Assembly (NCBI RefSeq): GCF_026810365.1
Contig: NZ_CP113948.1
Location: 2,319,001 to 2,383,000, forward strand
Direction: 5' to 3'
Length of the DNA stretch: 64,000 nt
DNA from: Flavobacterium praedii
Lineage (GTDB): Bacteria; Bacteroidota; Bacteroidia; Flavobacteriales; Flavobacteriaceae
Below are positions 28,524-37,441 of the stretch, one piece after another; the first letter of the stretch is position 1; each line of letters begins with the position of its first letter. The notes beneath the pieces were generated by a model, which searched no databases, was not told the origin of the DNA, and saw nothing but the letters and a program-made list of their open reading frames with translations. Both the position numbers and the translations under genes were made by a program.

Positions 28524-29017
28524 TATATCAATGTTTTAAAGTTGTATTTAATGACTGTGTAAATAGCGATTAAAAGGGCTGGTGATAATAGTAGCCAAAA
28601 CCCCATTATTTGAGTTTCTTGCCACCAAGTCAGGGTATTCGTTATTACAGGAACCTCTTTTACTTGCTGAGTGTTTTCCTGAATGTGCTTTGACTTCCAT
28701 TGCGCAAATAGTCGTTGTGCTTCGGTTTCACAATTCACTTGTAAGGTGTTGTGATCCACCCGAACCCTTGGGCTTTTTAATGTGCGCCCTGGTTCGGACA
28801 GAACAACATGTTTTATTCGCACTTTACCGTCTTGACATTCTAGCAAGGCTTGATAGAATGAACTATCCTTTTCAATTTTAAAAACAGTATCATGTACCGT
28901 TTCGGTAACTGTTTTTGTGGTTAGGGTTTCACTCTTCATCACCACTGGTTTATTGCTTGTGCAAGAAACCAGCATGATGAGAACAAAAAACAAACAACCT
29001 AGTTCTATATTTTTCAT
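28523..29017 (-). CDS. Probable unimolecular spanin (lipoprotein with C-terminal membrane anchor)
   Basis: A 164-aa protein with a lipoprotein signal (MKNIELGCLFFVLIMLVSC, lipobox LVSC), a periplasmic middle part of about 110 residues and a C-terminal transmembrane helix (IMGFWLLLSPALLIAIYTVI, about 133-154). This outer-membrane lipid anchor plus inner-membrane helix in one chain is the layout of u-spanins, which fuse the two membranes at the end of lysis. It directly follows the endolysin gene (6-bp gap). No sequence family is recognised; topology and context are the evidence. Confidence 0.65.
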   Translation of the reverse strand: MKNIELGCLFFVLIMLVSCTSNKPVVMKSETLTTKTVTETVHDTVFKIEKDSSFYQALLECQDGKVRIKHVVLSEPGRTLKSPRVRVDHNTLQVNCETEAQRLFAQWKSKHIQENTQQVKEVPVITNTLTWWQETQIMGFWLLLSPALLIAIYTVIKYNFKTLI

Positions 29018-29023
29018 GTACTC

Positions 29024-29527
29024 TTAAATTAGTTTTTCTAAATCCTTAGCTATTTGTTTTAGTAAAGTAGCATAGTTTGGAGCCGTAGCATAACCCGCTT
29101 TTGCTATCTCATCTATAAAGCGATAAGGATCTTCTTTTACTGCTAAGGCTTTCGCGTAGCGTTTGTTTTTCAAAAAGAATTGCGCGTGATCTGTAAAGCA
29201 TTCTTCGGGTGTATTGTATTTTCTGAAATAATCCTTAATGGTATACTTGAACCATTTCGAACCGTTTTTTATAACAGGTTTTACGGATATGATTCTAGGA
29301 AACTTTGCCGTGGCACTTCTTGAATACTCAGTAGTGGTCAACAATTGCTCATTGCCGTTGATTCCGTCCGTATCTTTAACCCCAAAAAACATGTTACCTG
29401 GTGCTACTTTCCCCCAAGCACTTTCGACAGCCGCTTGAGCCAAAGTAACTAGTGCGTGTATGCCCGTTTTGTCTTGTGTTTGTTTTGCAAAAGGATAATA
29501 AGCTTTTACGAACTCGGTTTTGTTCAT
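29024..29527 (-). CDS. Endolysin, glucosaminidase (GH73/FlgJ-like)
   Basis: A 167-aa murein hydrolase: LVTLAQAAVESAWGKVAPGN with a likely catalytic Glu, then MFFGVKD and a C-terminal NYATLLKQIAKDLEKL, the pattern of GH73 beta-N-acetylglucosaminidases. It lacks a signal peptide, so it needs a holin to reach the cell wall. It overlaps the small membrane protein upstream by 4 nt and precedes the spanin-like gene. Confidence 0.85.
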   Translation of the reverse strand: MNKTEFVKAYYPFAKQTQDKTGIHALVTLAQAAVESAWGKVAPGNMFFGVKDTDGINGNEQLLTTTEYSRSATAKFPRIISVKPVIKNGSKWFKYTIKDYFRKYNTPEECFTDHAQFFLKNKRYAKALAVKEDPYRFIDEIAKAGYATAPNYATLLKQIAKDLEKLI

Positions 29528-29811
29528 TGGGTTTTTCCGTTGAGTTGTTTGAATTTTTGTAACTCTTCTACTAAGTGCTGATTGATTACCATTAACTCGC
29601 GGTGTTGTGCCTCCATCGTTTTAATGGTTTCTGTTGCTGCACTCAAGCGTGAGGCCATATCATCCAATAATTCTCGGTAGTATTTCACCGCATTGACTGC
29701 ATTATCGAGTTCGGCAGCGCGATCTTCTGCCAATGATTTTCTTTTGGAAAAAAACCATGTGATTAAACCCGCGAAAAAAGCAGTTAGCGTAGGGTAAACA
29801 AATTGCTCCAT
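29524..29811 (-). CDS. Small membrane/coiled-coil protein, probable holin
   Basis: A 95-aa protein with one N-terminal transmembrane helix (about residues 5-21, VYPTLTAFFAGLITWFF), a basic stop (SKRK) and a long coiled coil. Size and place directly before the endolysin, with 4-nt overlap, favour a single-helix holin or antiholin. An inner-membrane spanin subunit is the alternative, but a spanin candidate already lies downstream. Confidence 0.6.
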   Translation of the reverse strand: MEQFVYPTLTAFFAGLITWFFSKRKSLAEDRAAELDNAVNAVKYYRELLDDMASRLSAATETIKTMEAQHRELMVINQHLVEELQKFKQLNGKTQ

Positions 29812-29823
29812 AGTGTTTTTTTA

Positions 29824-29859
29824 AAAACCCTTTCAGGGACCAAACTCTGAAAGGGTTTT
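29824..29859 (-). terminator. Terminator between capsid and lysis genes
   Basis: Stem AAAACCCTTTCAG / CTGAAAGGGTTTT (13 bp) with a 10-nt loop. On the minus strand it ends in five U. It could reduce read-through from the strong capsid transcript into lysis and tail genes. Confidence 0.75.
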
Positions 29860-29865
29860 GGTTTT

Positions 29866-30774
29866 CTAGTAAATGGCTCCAATAGCTTTTGAATCAAAAG
29901 GCATTGCAATGAAGTAATGTCTATAATTCAATAAGTTGGTTTGCGCTTCTGGATCGTTTTTGGCTTCTTTGAAGTATTGCTTAGTCAGACCTGTTTTCTT
30001 AGCAATTTGCCCCTCCCAAAACGCAAAAGTTCCTTGACGATCGCCTGCTGCTTTTACAGCTCCGTATGCCTTTTTAACCCCTGCATTGGTGTACAATGGA
30101 TTACCATTAAATTGATACAAAGAAAAACCTGCAATTACTGGAGCTGGCATACCTGTGTTGTAGTTCACCAATTTGTCCCCAAAGTTTTTACGATCTACCA
30201 ACAAGTCATTCCAGTGAGCTGTAGACAATACCAAGCGTCTGCCTTCTGTAGGAACTTCAGCAGTATCCAAAGCCTCTTTCAAGCTAACTAAGTCTTCATA
30301 AGTTAATGAAGCTGGACCACCCGCAATTCTTGGCGCACCTGTAGCAGCTATAACTGGAGTTGCAGCAGTATTAGAAGCCGGAGCAATAGCATGAGCCGCT
30401 TTTTGGTATTTCTTAGCGTTGATAGCTACTTTATGCGATTTAGTCGCGGGGTCAATAACTGCATAAGACGCACCAATGATTTTATCATCAGAGATTGAGG
30501 TTGGTTTTGTTTGGTATTTATCCAAAGCCACCACCGTTTCATCATCCGTGTAAGCCTGTACAGCCAATGGATAAGCAGTGTTATTAATCAATACATCTGG
30601 ATTGAATGAGGTACGCGGAATGTGAATTACATTCATTTCCGAAGCATCACCGGAACCCATTTCTAACACTTGCGTGTCTAATTCAGGAATACCGTCCAAC
30701 CAGGGCGCTACATCTTGTGTAGTTAAGTTTTGGCGAACACGGTTCAACCAAACGTCTGCAAAATTTGCTGGCAT
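29866..30774 (-). CDS. Major capsid protein (Mu gpT type)
   Basis: A 302-aa head subunit. It starts MPANFADVWLNRVRQNLTTQ and contains IPRTSFNPDVLINNTAYPLA, EGRRLVLSTAHWNDLL and a C-terminal YRHYFIAMPFDSKAIGAIY, typical of Mu-like capsid proteins in Bacteroidota. It follows the protease/scaffold gene by 26 bp and is backed by a terminator, in keeping with high expression. Confidence 0.85.
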   Translation of the reverse strand: MPANFADVWLNRVRQNLTTQDVAPWLDGIPELDTQVLEMGSGDASEMNVIHIPRTSFNPDVLINNTAYPLAVQAYTDDETVVALDKYQTKPTSISDDKIIGASYAVIDPATKSHKVAINAKKYQKAAHAIAPASNTAATPVIAATGAPRIAGGPASLTYEDLVSLKEALDTAEVPTEGRRLVLSTAHWNDLLVDRKNFGDKLVNYNTGMPAPVIAGFSLYQFNGNPLYTNAGVKKAYGAVKAAGDRQGTFAFWEGQIAKKTGLTKQYFKEAKNDPEAQTNLLNYRHYFIAMPFDSKAIGAIY

Positions 30775-30800
30775 ATTTTTAAAATATTAAGATTTACGAT

Positions 30801-31790
30801 TTACGAAAACAAGGCTTTGTACCCCTCAGGATTGTCAGTTTTGAAAGCCAATTGTTGCTCGATAGACAATTTTTGGAAGTCTTCAGCAGTTTTCACTTCA
30901 GGAGCTCCTAAGCCAGAAGGCGTTTTCACACCCGTTGAAAAATTTTGCTTTTCTGGAATAGCACCAAGCATGGTTTCTAAAGCTTTTTCAGAGGTCATTC
31001 CAAGAGAGACCATTTCCTCTTTTTGATCCGCTTTAATTTGACCTTTAGTGATAGCCAAATCAACCTTGGATTCAATTCTTGATTTTGTGGCGGCTTCCTG
31101 AGCTTCCTTAGCCGTTTGTGCAGCTAATTTCAAAGCATCATTTTCTTGTTTCAAGCTATTCACTTGATTGGAAAGTCCCAATACTTTCGCCTCTACATCA
31201 GCTACATCATGCCCGTCTGTAGGTTGGTCTTTAAAGCCTAAGGCCATCAGCGTTGCTACGCTTAAAAGAATTTTCTTCATGTTATCAATGTTTAGATTTA
31301 ATTCGGGATTCTTAATGCCAGGAATAACAGAAAGTGATAGTTCTTGAATTTCTTTTTCTTCCATTGGCTTGCCATCTGAGTGCATCAATCGCACTGCATT
31401 AGCATTGGACGGAACTGGAACAATGGAAACCTCGACAAGTTCACACTTAGTCAAAATCACTTTTCCACCTATCACAGTAAGATTTTCTCGATCAAAGATG
31501 ATTCCCATTGAGCAGGCGTTGATATAGCCACGCTCAACCTTACCAGCAATAACAGCCGTGTCTTGGTCTTCTGTGTCGAAGTCAGGAAGCCCACTCAAAA
31601 TGGATCCCTCTTTTTTAACATCAAACCACTTTCCAATGACGTTGCTATTCGAGTTCCAATGGTCTGAAAGCATAACCGGGTTTTTAGAAAACCTAGTTAA
31701 GTCAATCCCTTCAGTTAGGATTGAAAAACCATAGGTGTTTTCAATGGTTTCGTCGTTAAATACAAAAGGTTTACTAATTGGTTTTGGCAT
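30801..31790 (-). CDS. Prohead protease with C-terminal scaffold
   Basis: A 329-aa protein. Residues 1-150 form a caudovirus prohead serine protease with His44 in LSDHWN and Ser94 in NACSMGI, followed by TKCELVEVSIVPVPSNANAV. Residues 195-240 are a coiled coil as in scaffolds. An internal ATG (residue 171, base 31280) precedes the scaffold part, so an internal start making free scaffold, as Mu gene Z does inside gene I, is possible. First gene of the leftward late operon, divergent from the terminase operon. Confidence 0.82.
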   Translation of the reverse strand: MPKPISKPFVFNDETIENTYGFSILTEGIDLTRFSKNPVMLSDHWNSNSNVIGKWFDVKKEGSILSGLPDFDTEDQDTAVIAGKVERGYINACSMGIIFDRENLTVIGGKVILTKCELVEVSIVPVPSNANAVRLMHSDGKPMEEKEIQELSLSVIPGIKNPELNLNIDNMKKILLSVATLMALGFKDQPTDGHDVADVEAKVLGLSNQVNSLKQENDALKLAAQTAKEAQEAATKSRIESKVDLAITKGQIKADQKEEMVSLGMTSEKALETMLGAIPEKQNFSTGVKTPSGLGAPEVKTAEDFQKLSIEQQLAFKTDNPEGYKALFS

Positions 31791-31983
31791 CTTTTTTTTT
31801 CGTTTAATCCTAGCGTTTTATCGCCTTATGAGATGACAAAGATTAGTTGGTTTCGATTCTTAAAAAAACTGTAGCCAATTAGCCGAACGCTTGTGTTTGC
31901 AATACCTACAGAGTTGTAAAGCAAGTAAACGGGTGTTTTTTTTACAGGCTTGTTTTTTGGAGTTTTGACATAAATATCAAAGT

Positions 31984-32547
31984 ATGGGATCTAGAAAACA
32001 GGTAGAAAAAGACCTCGCAAAAATGCTTTTTGTCAACGAAAATATTTCACAAAAAGAAATTGCAGAACGATTATTTGTTACTGAAAAAACAGTTAGTAAA
32101 TGGGTAAATGAAGGCGATTGGGAAAAACTTAAAGTCTCGCTTTTAGTTACCAAAGACAGTCAGCTTACTGCTTTGTATGCGCAATTGCAGGCTGTGAATG
32201 ACGAAATAAAGACACGCCCGGTTGTTCGTGACATTCCCAATTTTATGCTTAAGCCCATAAAGCTAAAAGACAGCTCGGGCGATGAAAAACTGGAATACCC
32301 AAAGTATAATCCAGAAGACTATCCAATTTTGATCGGGAACTTTCCTAATTCAAAAGATACTGATATGATTTCGAAGCTGACAACCGCAATCAAGCGTTTG
32401 GAAACCGAAACTAATATTGGTGAAACCATTACGGTGGCCAAAAACTTAATTCTATTTATTAGAACAATTGAGCCCGCTTTCGCCAACCAGTTAACCAAGT
32501 ATTGTGACGCATTTATCAAACAAAAAATGACAGATGGCACTAACTAG
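31984..32547 (+). CDS. Small terminase-like protein (gp27/DUF1804-like)
   Basis: A 187-aa protein with an N-terminal helix-turn-helix (ISQKEIAERLFVTEKTVSKW) as in DNA-recognition subunits of terminases. It overlaps the large subunit gene by 14 nt. The head-assembly operon on the plus strand begins here. Confidence 0.75.
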   Translation: MGSRKQVEKDLAKMLFVNENISQKEIAERLFVTEKTVSKWVNEGDWEKLKVSLLVTKDSQLTALYAQLQAVNDEIKTRPVVRDIPNFMLKPIKLKDSSGDEKLEYPKYNPEDYPILIGNFPNSKDTDMISKLTTAIKRLETETNIGETITVAKNLILFIRTIEPAFANQLTKYCDAFIKQKMTDGTN

Positions 32548-34060
32548 AAAAGATAAAGAAAAGCTAATTGGCTGGGAGGACTTTGTAACAAACCAGTACA
32601 GAGCTACACCAGTAGATCTAAACGAAACCGCAAGTGATAAACTCAAAAGAATTGCCGATTTAGAGGCGCATCCTGAGAAGTGGTTTAAATACTATTTTCC
32701 CAACTTTTATACGTCAGAACCTGCCCCTTTTCACATAATGGCTACTCAGCGAGTGATTGCGAACGCAGAATGGTACGAGGTGCGTTCTTGGGCGCGTGAC
32801 TTGTCTAAGTCAGGTAGAACCATGATGGATGTGTTTTTACTAACAATGACGGGCAAAAAGAAAACAGTTGTACTGACGTCTGCAACCTATGACGACGCGG
32901 AAAGGCTTTTGAAACCTTATAAAACCATTCTCGAAATAAATGACCGTTTAAAGAACGATTATGGAGAGCAAAAGGCGCTTAGCGGATGGGAAGAGGGTGA
33001 CTTTACCACTCGTAAAGGTGTTTCCTTTAGAGCCGTTGGTGCTGGTCAGTCACCTCGTGGAACCCGAAACGATGCCGCACGTCCTGACTTGATTTTGATT
33101 GATGATATTGATACAGATGTCGATTGCAACAATCCAGATACAATCCAAAAGAAATACGAATGGATTGAACAGGCTTTAATTCCAACTCGTTCTATTTCGG
33201 TACCGTTAACCATCATCGCCTGTGGTAACATCATTGCCAAGTATTGTTGTATTACTGAAATGGCTAAGAAAGCCAATGTACATGATATTGTAAATATTCG
33301 TGACGAAAATGGTAAATCAACATGGCCACAGCGTAACACAGAGGAATTAATTGATTTAGCCTTTAGAACTATGACTTCTAGTTCAATTCAAAAGGAGTAT
33401 TTCAACAATCCTATTCGAGTGGGTAAACTTTTCAAGCAAGTTCCTTGGGGCAAATGTCCGCCGCTTAAAAGCTGCAAACACGTATTGATCTATTCCGACC
33501 CTGCAACAAGCAATAAAGACAACAAAAACAGCTCCCGAAAGTTTACGGGTATCATTGGCTACAAAGATGGCGTTTTCTATTTATACAAAGTTTGGTTAGA
33601 CAATATGACCCAAAGAACCTTTGTGCAAAACTTATACAATGCGCACGACTGGGTAAAAGAGAGAAAGGTGGATACGTTCAAAAACTGGATTGAAAACAAC
33701 TCACTTCAGGAGCCTTTTTGGGAGCAAGTACTTAAGCCTTTGGTTAAAACAGTAGCGAAACTTTTAAATCGAATTCCGCTTTTTATGTCGCTGGATAAAC
33801 GTAAGAAGGACGATAAGTACACTCGTATCGAGGGAACTTTAGAACCAAAATACAAAGAAGGCTGTTTGGTTTTTAACGAAGATGAAAAAGACAACTTGCA
33901 CATGCAAAGAATGAGTGAGGAATTTTTAGGAGTTGCTCCAAACTCCAAAATGATGGACGGCCCCGACGGATTTGAAGGCGGTGTTTGGATTATTGAAAAC
34001 TTATCAAGCAAAGAAAACTCCGAGTATGTCGTAGGTCATATTAACAATCGTAAATATTAA
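32534..34060 (+). CDS. Terminase large subunit (Mu gp28 type)
   Basis: A 508-aa DNA-packaging motor. The ATPase half contains ARDLSKSGRTMMDVFLLTM (a Walker-A-like loop) and PDLILIDDIDTDVD (Walker B). The nuclease half starts with VLIYSDPATSNKDNKN (acidic metal site) and ends with GGVWIIENL. It packages DNA by the headful from integrated copies in Mu-like phages. Confidence 0.9.
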   Translation: MALTRKDKEKLIGWEDFVTNQYRATPVDLNETASDKLKRIADLEAHPEKWFKYYFPNFYTSEPAPFHIMATQRVIANAEWYEVRSWARDLSKSGRTMMDVFLLTMTGKKKTVVLTSATYDDAERLLKPYKTILEINDRLKNDYGEQKALSGWEEGDFTTRKGVSFRAVGAGQSPRGTRNDAARPDLILIDDIDTDVDCNNPDTIQKKYEWIEQALIPTRSISVPLTIIACGNIIAKYCCITEMAKKANVHDIVNIRDENGKSTWPQRNTEELIDLAFRTMTSSSIQKEYFNNPIRVGKLFKQVPWGKCPPLKSCKHVLIYSDPATSNKDNKNSSRKFTGIIGYKDGVFYLYKVWLDNMTQRTFVQNLYNAHDWVKERKVDTFKNWIENNSLQEPFWEQVLKPLVKTVAKLLNRIPLFMSLDKRKKDDKYTRIEGTLEPKYKEGCLVFNEDEKDNLHMQRMSEEFLGVAPNSKMMDGPDGFEGGVWIIENLSSKENSEYVVGHINNRKY

Positions 34061-34064
34061 AGTT

Positions 34065-34220
34065 ATGAGAATTGCAATTTATCAAATTGGTGTTGACGTA
34101 TTGGGATTTCCGATTTATGTCGAACATAAAATATGCCAAGGAGAAACTAATCAAAATAAGTTTTGGCCAAAACCTAAAAAGTGGTTAAAGGTTATTCAAT
34201 CAATCATTAAACAGCATTAA
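34065..34220 (+). CDS. Small phage protein (51 aa)
   Basis: Fifty-two codons starting MRIAIYQIGVDVLGF, packed between the terminase stop (4-bp gap) and the next start (1-bp gap). It is basic at the C-terminus (KPKKWLKVIQSIIKQH). Context supports a real gene; no family recognised. Confidence 0.55.
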   Translation: MRIAIYQIGVDVLGFPIYVEHKICQGETNQNKFWPKPKKWLKVIQSIIKQH

Positions 34221-34221
34221 T

Positions 34222-34683
34222 ATGTTTATCGAAAAAGCAGACTTAGGAAGTGTCCTATATGATTATCAAATAGACCAAATCACAGACGGGAATGATGATT
34301 TGGTGGCTCAAGCTTGCAACGCCGCCATTGAAGAGGCGAAGAGCTATTTAACCCCAAATGTTGAGGATAAAAAATGGCTTGACGGCAGACTATTGTATGA
34401 TGTCGAAACAATCTTTTCTCAAACTGGAAACGACAGGCACTCGCTAATAGTACAGCATTGCTGTACTATGGCAAAATGGTATGTAGCAGAATTATGTAAC
34501 GCGGATTTCATTTATGAAAAAGCAAAAGAACGTTACGACCGTGCAGTGGATTGGTTTACTAAGGTTGCCAAAGGAACCATAAACGTTTCTTCATTACCGC
34601 AGTTAACAAGAGACGAAACAACAGCAGGAGACAAACAGCCCTTTCAATTTGGTTCAAGAGCAAAATTTAATCACGATTATTAA
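34222..34683 (+). CDS. Head-tail connector, gp36/DUF1320-like
   Basis: A 153-aa protein: MFIEKADLGSVLYDYQIDQI at the start, AAIEEAKSYLTPN and IVQHCCTMAKWYVAELCN later, the pattern of gp36-type proteins thought to act at the head-tail joint. In Mu this gene lies after the capsid gene; here it sits between terminase and portal. Confidence 0.75.
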   Translation: MFIEKADLGSVLYDYQIDQITDGNDDLVAQACNAAIEEAKSYLTPNVEDKKWLDGRLLYDVETIFSQTGNDRHSLIVQHCCTMAKWYVAELCNADFIYEKAKERYDRAVDWFTKVAKGTINVSSLPQLTRDETTAGDKQPFQFGSRAKFNHDY

Positions 34684-34685
34684 TT

Positions 34686-35930
34686 ATGGGAACATTTTCA
34701 TTTTCTTTCAAAAACCCATTCGGGCAAAAAAGCAGTGCAGATTTAGGCGCTCAAACCACTAAAAAAGGTAATAGCTACATACAAAATATCGTACCTAAAA
34801 CCATTAGCCAAACCCGTCAAGACATCAAGGTTTGGACTAATGCGCAAAACATGGCACAAACAGAAGAGAATCCAAAATTCTTTCCTATACAAAACTTATA
34901 CGACAACATTCTCAAAGATTTGCACCTACAGTCTCAGGTCAACAATAGAATGCTGAAGTCATTAAGCAGACCTTTTACCATTAAAAACGCTGATGGTAAA
35001 ACCAATGAGGAATTAACCAATTTGCTACAAGACAAAGGGTTTGTTTTTCAAGTCAACAAAGCCATTTTAGAAACGATTTTCAGAAGACACTCCTTGGGTG
35101 AGTTCGCCTATAAATTAGTGAACAACGAGCCAGTTCTAACCTTTGATTGTATTCCGCGTCAAAATGTGGATCCCGTAAACGGATACATCTACTACGACTA
35201 CACAGATGACAAAAAAATCAACTACAGAGAGCAAAAAGAATACGGCTCCTGGTTGATTGAGTTTGGCGAAAAAAACACCACTCTGGGGCTGCTTGATGGC
35301 TGTGTACCTATGGTTCTTTTCAAGCGTTTTGGTGGCAGTTGTTGGAGTGAGCTTTGCGAGATTTACGGAATCCCGCCCCGAGTAATGAAGACCAACACTC
35401 AAGACAAAGTAATGGTAAATCGTGCCAAACAAATGATGCAGGACATGGGTTCGGCTGCTTGGTTTATCATTGACGACTCTGAGAGCTTCGATTTTGCAAA
35501 AGGAGTGAATACCAATGGCGATGTTTACAAAAACTTACTGCAGTATTGTAACAATGAATTGTCAATGGGTATCTCTGGAACCGTTGTAGGTCAAGACACC
35601 AAAAACGGCTCCAACGGAAAAGAAAAAACGTCCATCGGCATACTTGACGATTTAGTGGATAGTGATTTATCATTGATTGAACAATGCTGGCGTGATACGG
35701 TTATTCCTGCTTTGCAAGCCTTGGGCGTTTTGCCCCCTGGTGTAATGTACAAGTATGATGCGACGGAAGATTTAGAAACGCTTTGGAAAATGGTTACTGA
35801 AGCGGCTAACTTTTTAGAAGTTGACCCTAAATGGGTAGAAACTAAGTTTGGTATTAAAGTGATTGGAACTAAAAAGACAGATCCGGCCACAAAACTCTCT
35901 TTGAATCTTGGTGAGGATTTTTTCGTGTAG
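34686..35930 (+). CDS. Portal protein (gp29/DUF935 type)
   Basis: A 414-aa portal subunit, the dodecameric gate of the head. It contains YDNILKDLHLQSQVNNRMLK and GSCWSELCEIYGIPPRVMKT, with ELSMGISGTVVGQDT later, characteristic of the DUF935 family. Its TAG stop lies inside a 32-bp perfect palindrome (35925-35956), so the C-terminus may have been set by insertion of that repeat. Confidence 0.9.
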   Translation: MGTFSFSFKNPFGQKSSADLGAQTTKKGNSYIQNIVPKTISQTRQDIKVWTNAQNMAQTEENPKFFPIQNLYDNILKDLHLQSQVNNRMLKSLSRPFTIKNADGKTNEELTNLLQDKGFVFQVNKAILETIFRRHSLGEFAYKLVNNEPVLTFDCIPRQNVDPVNGYIYYDYTDDKKINYREQKEYGSWLIEFGEKNTTLGLLDGCVPMVLFKRFGGSCWSELCEIYGIPPRVMKTNTQDKVMVNRAKQMMQDMGSAAWFIIDDSESFDFAKGVNTNGDVYKNLLQYCNNELSMGISGTVVGQDTKNGSNGKEKTSIGILDDLVDSDLSLIEQCWRDTVIPALQALGVLPPGVMYKYDATEDLETLWKMVTEAANFLEVDPKWVETKFGIKVIGTKKTDPATKLSLNLGEDFFV

Positions 35931-35956
35931 GGACAGGTCGCGACCTGTCCCTACAC
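35925..35956. repeat. 32-bp perfect palindrome at the portal-MuF junction
   Basis: The left half GTGTAGGGACAGGTCG (35925-35940) is followed immediately by its exact reverse complement. It holds the portal stop codon. Sequences of the type GGGACAGGTCGCGACCTGTC are REP-like repeats in several bacterial groups. In RNA it would form a 16-bp stem without loop bases. There is no following T-run, so it is not a normal terminator. Confidence 0.85.
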
Positions 35957-35998
35957 TCGGAAAATTATTTCAGGGCTTTACACGCCCGACTTAACGGT

Positions 35999-37441
35999 TT
36001 GTACAATTGTGATTGTGATGATTGCAAAAAGCAAAACACCGTTTTGAATTTAGGGATTAGTGACAGTTTTAAACAACTTTTAAACGATGGTTTAAACGCT
36101 TTTAAACACTTGCACAAAAAAGGAAGTTATAAGCCCGAAGACCTCAAAACCGAAAAACCTTATCAAAAATTGATACAATCAACTTTTGATGCGTTCGACT
36201 TTGCCATTAAGGACAATGATATGCCCGAGGCCATGAGAACCGCGCTACAAGATGACGCCCGGTTGTTTGGTTCCCTTAAGGCAAATGCACAACTATTTGA
36301 AGCTTCAAAGTTGCTCTTAACTCCTGATGGCAGGCTAAAACCTTTTTCTGAAGTAAGCAAAGATTTTGATAAGTTGAATGTAAACTACAATCAGAATTAT
36401 TTGGAGGCAGAATATGAATTTGCGGTTGCGAGTTCCCAAGCAGCTGCACAATGGGCAAATCTTGGAGGTGATCGTTACAGCTTACAGTACAGAACCGCAC
36501 AAGACGAACGGGTGAGAGCTTCGCACCAAGCCTTGGCAGATATCACACTCCCAAAAGAAGATCCGTTTTGGAACTCTTTTTATCCGCCGAACGGTTGGCG
36601 CTGTCGCTGTGTAGCGGTGGAGGTTCTCAAAGGTAAGTATGACGAAAGCGATTCTGACAAAGCAATAGCTGCAGGTGAAAAAGCAACGACCGAAATTGGC
36701 AAGGATGGCAAGAACCGTCTTGAAATTTTCCGATTTAATCCAGGAGCGCAAAAGGTGGTTTTCCCTCCAGCGCATCCGTATGGAAAAGTAAAGGGAGCTA
36801 AGGAGGTTGCTAAAAGTAAAGAAAGTAAGTTTATACCAAAGTCATTAGACATTTATGAAAAGACTCTTGGAGTAAAAGTTGACAAAACTTTCTTTAACTA
36901 CTTGGGTAAAGAAACGGCATTGGTTCAAGAAAGCAAATACAATCCAAATGGGGCTTATTACAATCCCGCTGAAAACTATGTTAGAATTCCTTTTGATGAT
37001 AGGCGCAAGAACAGTAAATGGTATTCGGAAGCTATAGTATATCATGAATTTGGACACGCGGCAGATTGGCATAGAGATATGAAACAAAACAAGGCGGTTA
37101 CTAAGCTGATGAAAGAATACAAAACTATTCTTTCAAAAGATCAGGCATTCATAGATGTTCACAAAAAACTATATAAGGTTAGTGATGAAGCTAGAGCCAA
37201 TAATGATTTCGATAAGCTTGAACAGTGTGGCGCTTTAGCTGACACAATGATGTCAATTAATTCGAATTGGGGGTATGGTCATAGTAAGGCTTACTTTGCA
37301 AGAAAAGGGAATTCAGCGGCAGAATTTATAGCACATACATTTGAAAACAAATTCGCAGGTAACCCTGTCTTTAAAGAGGTAATTCCAGAATTGTATGATA
37401 AAATGATTTTGTTAGCAGATGAGCTAAAACCTAAAGAATAA
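35999..37441 (+). CDS. MuF head morphogenesis protein fused to an HExxH metallopeptidase-like domain
   Basis: A 480-aa protein. Residues 130-215 carry the MuF signature: YRTAQDERVRASHQALADIT, then FWNSFYPPNGWRCRC. From about residue 275 the protein departs from plain MuF and contains YHEFGHAADW with HEFGH at 349-353 and a possible third ligand Glu442 in AAEFIAHTFE, a zincin pattern. MuF proteins of temperate phages often carry C-terminal toxin domains. The start is uncertain: no ATG exists, the frame is open back to 35915, and TTG at 35999 is the assigned start. The palindrome just upstream may have displaced the original start. Confidence 0.82.
   Translation: MYNCDCDDCKKQNTVLNLGISDSFKQLLNDGLNAFKHLHKKGSYKPEDLKTEKPYQKLIQSTFDAFDFAIKDNDMPEAMRTALQDDARLFGSLKANAQLFEASKLLLTPDGRLKPFSEVSKDFDKLNVNYNQNYLEAEYEFAVASSQAAAQWANLGGDRYSLQYRTAQDERVRASHQALADITLPKEDPFWNSFYPPNGWRCRCVAVEVLKGKYDESDSDKAIAAGEKATTEIGKDGKNRLEIFRFNPGAQKVVFPPAHPYGKVKGAKEVAKSKESKFIPKSLDIYEKTLGVKVDKTFFNYLGKETALVQESKYNPNGAYYNPAENYVRIPFDDRRKNSKWYSEAIVYHEFGHAADWHRDMKQNKAVTKLMKEYKTILSKDQAFIDVHKKLYKVSDEARANNDFDKLEQCGALADTMMSINSNWGYGHSKAYFARKGNSAAEFIAHTFENKFAGNPVFKEVIPELYDKMILLADELKPKE

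Noticed and set aside
31905..31920. Fifth repressor operator TACAGAGTTGTA in the divergent late promoter region
   Set aside because: The half-sites are 4 bp apart, not 3 as in the four other sites, and no consensus promoter surrounds it.
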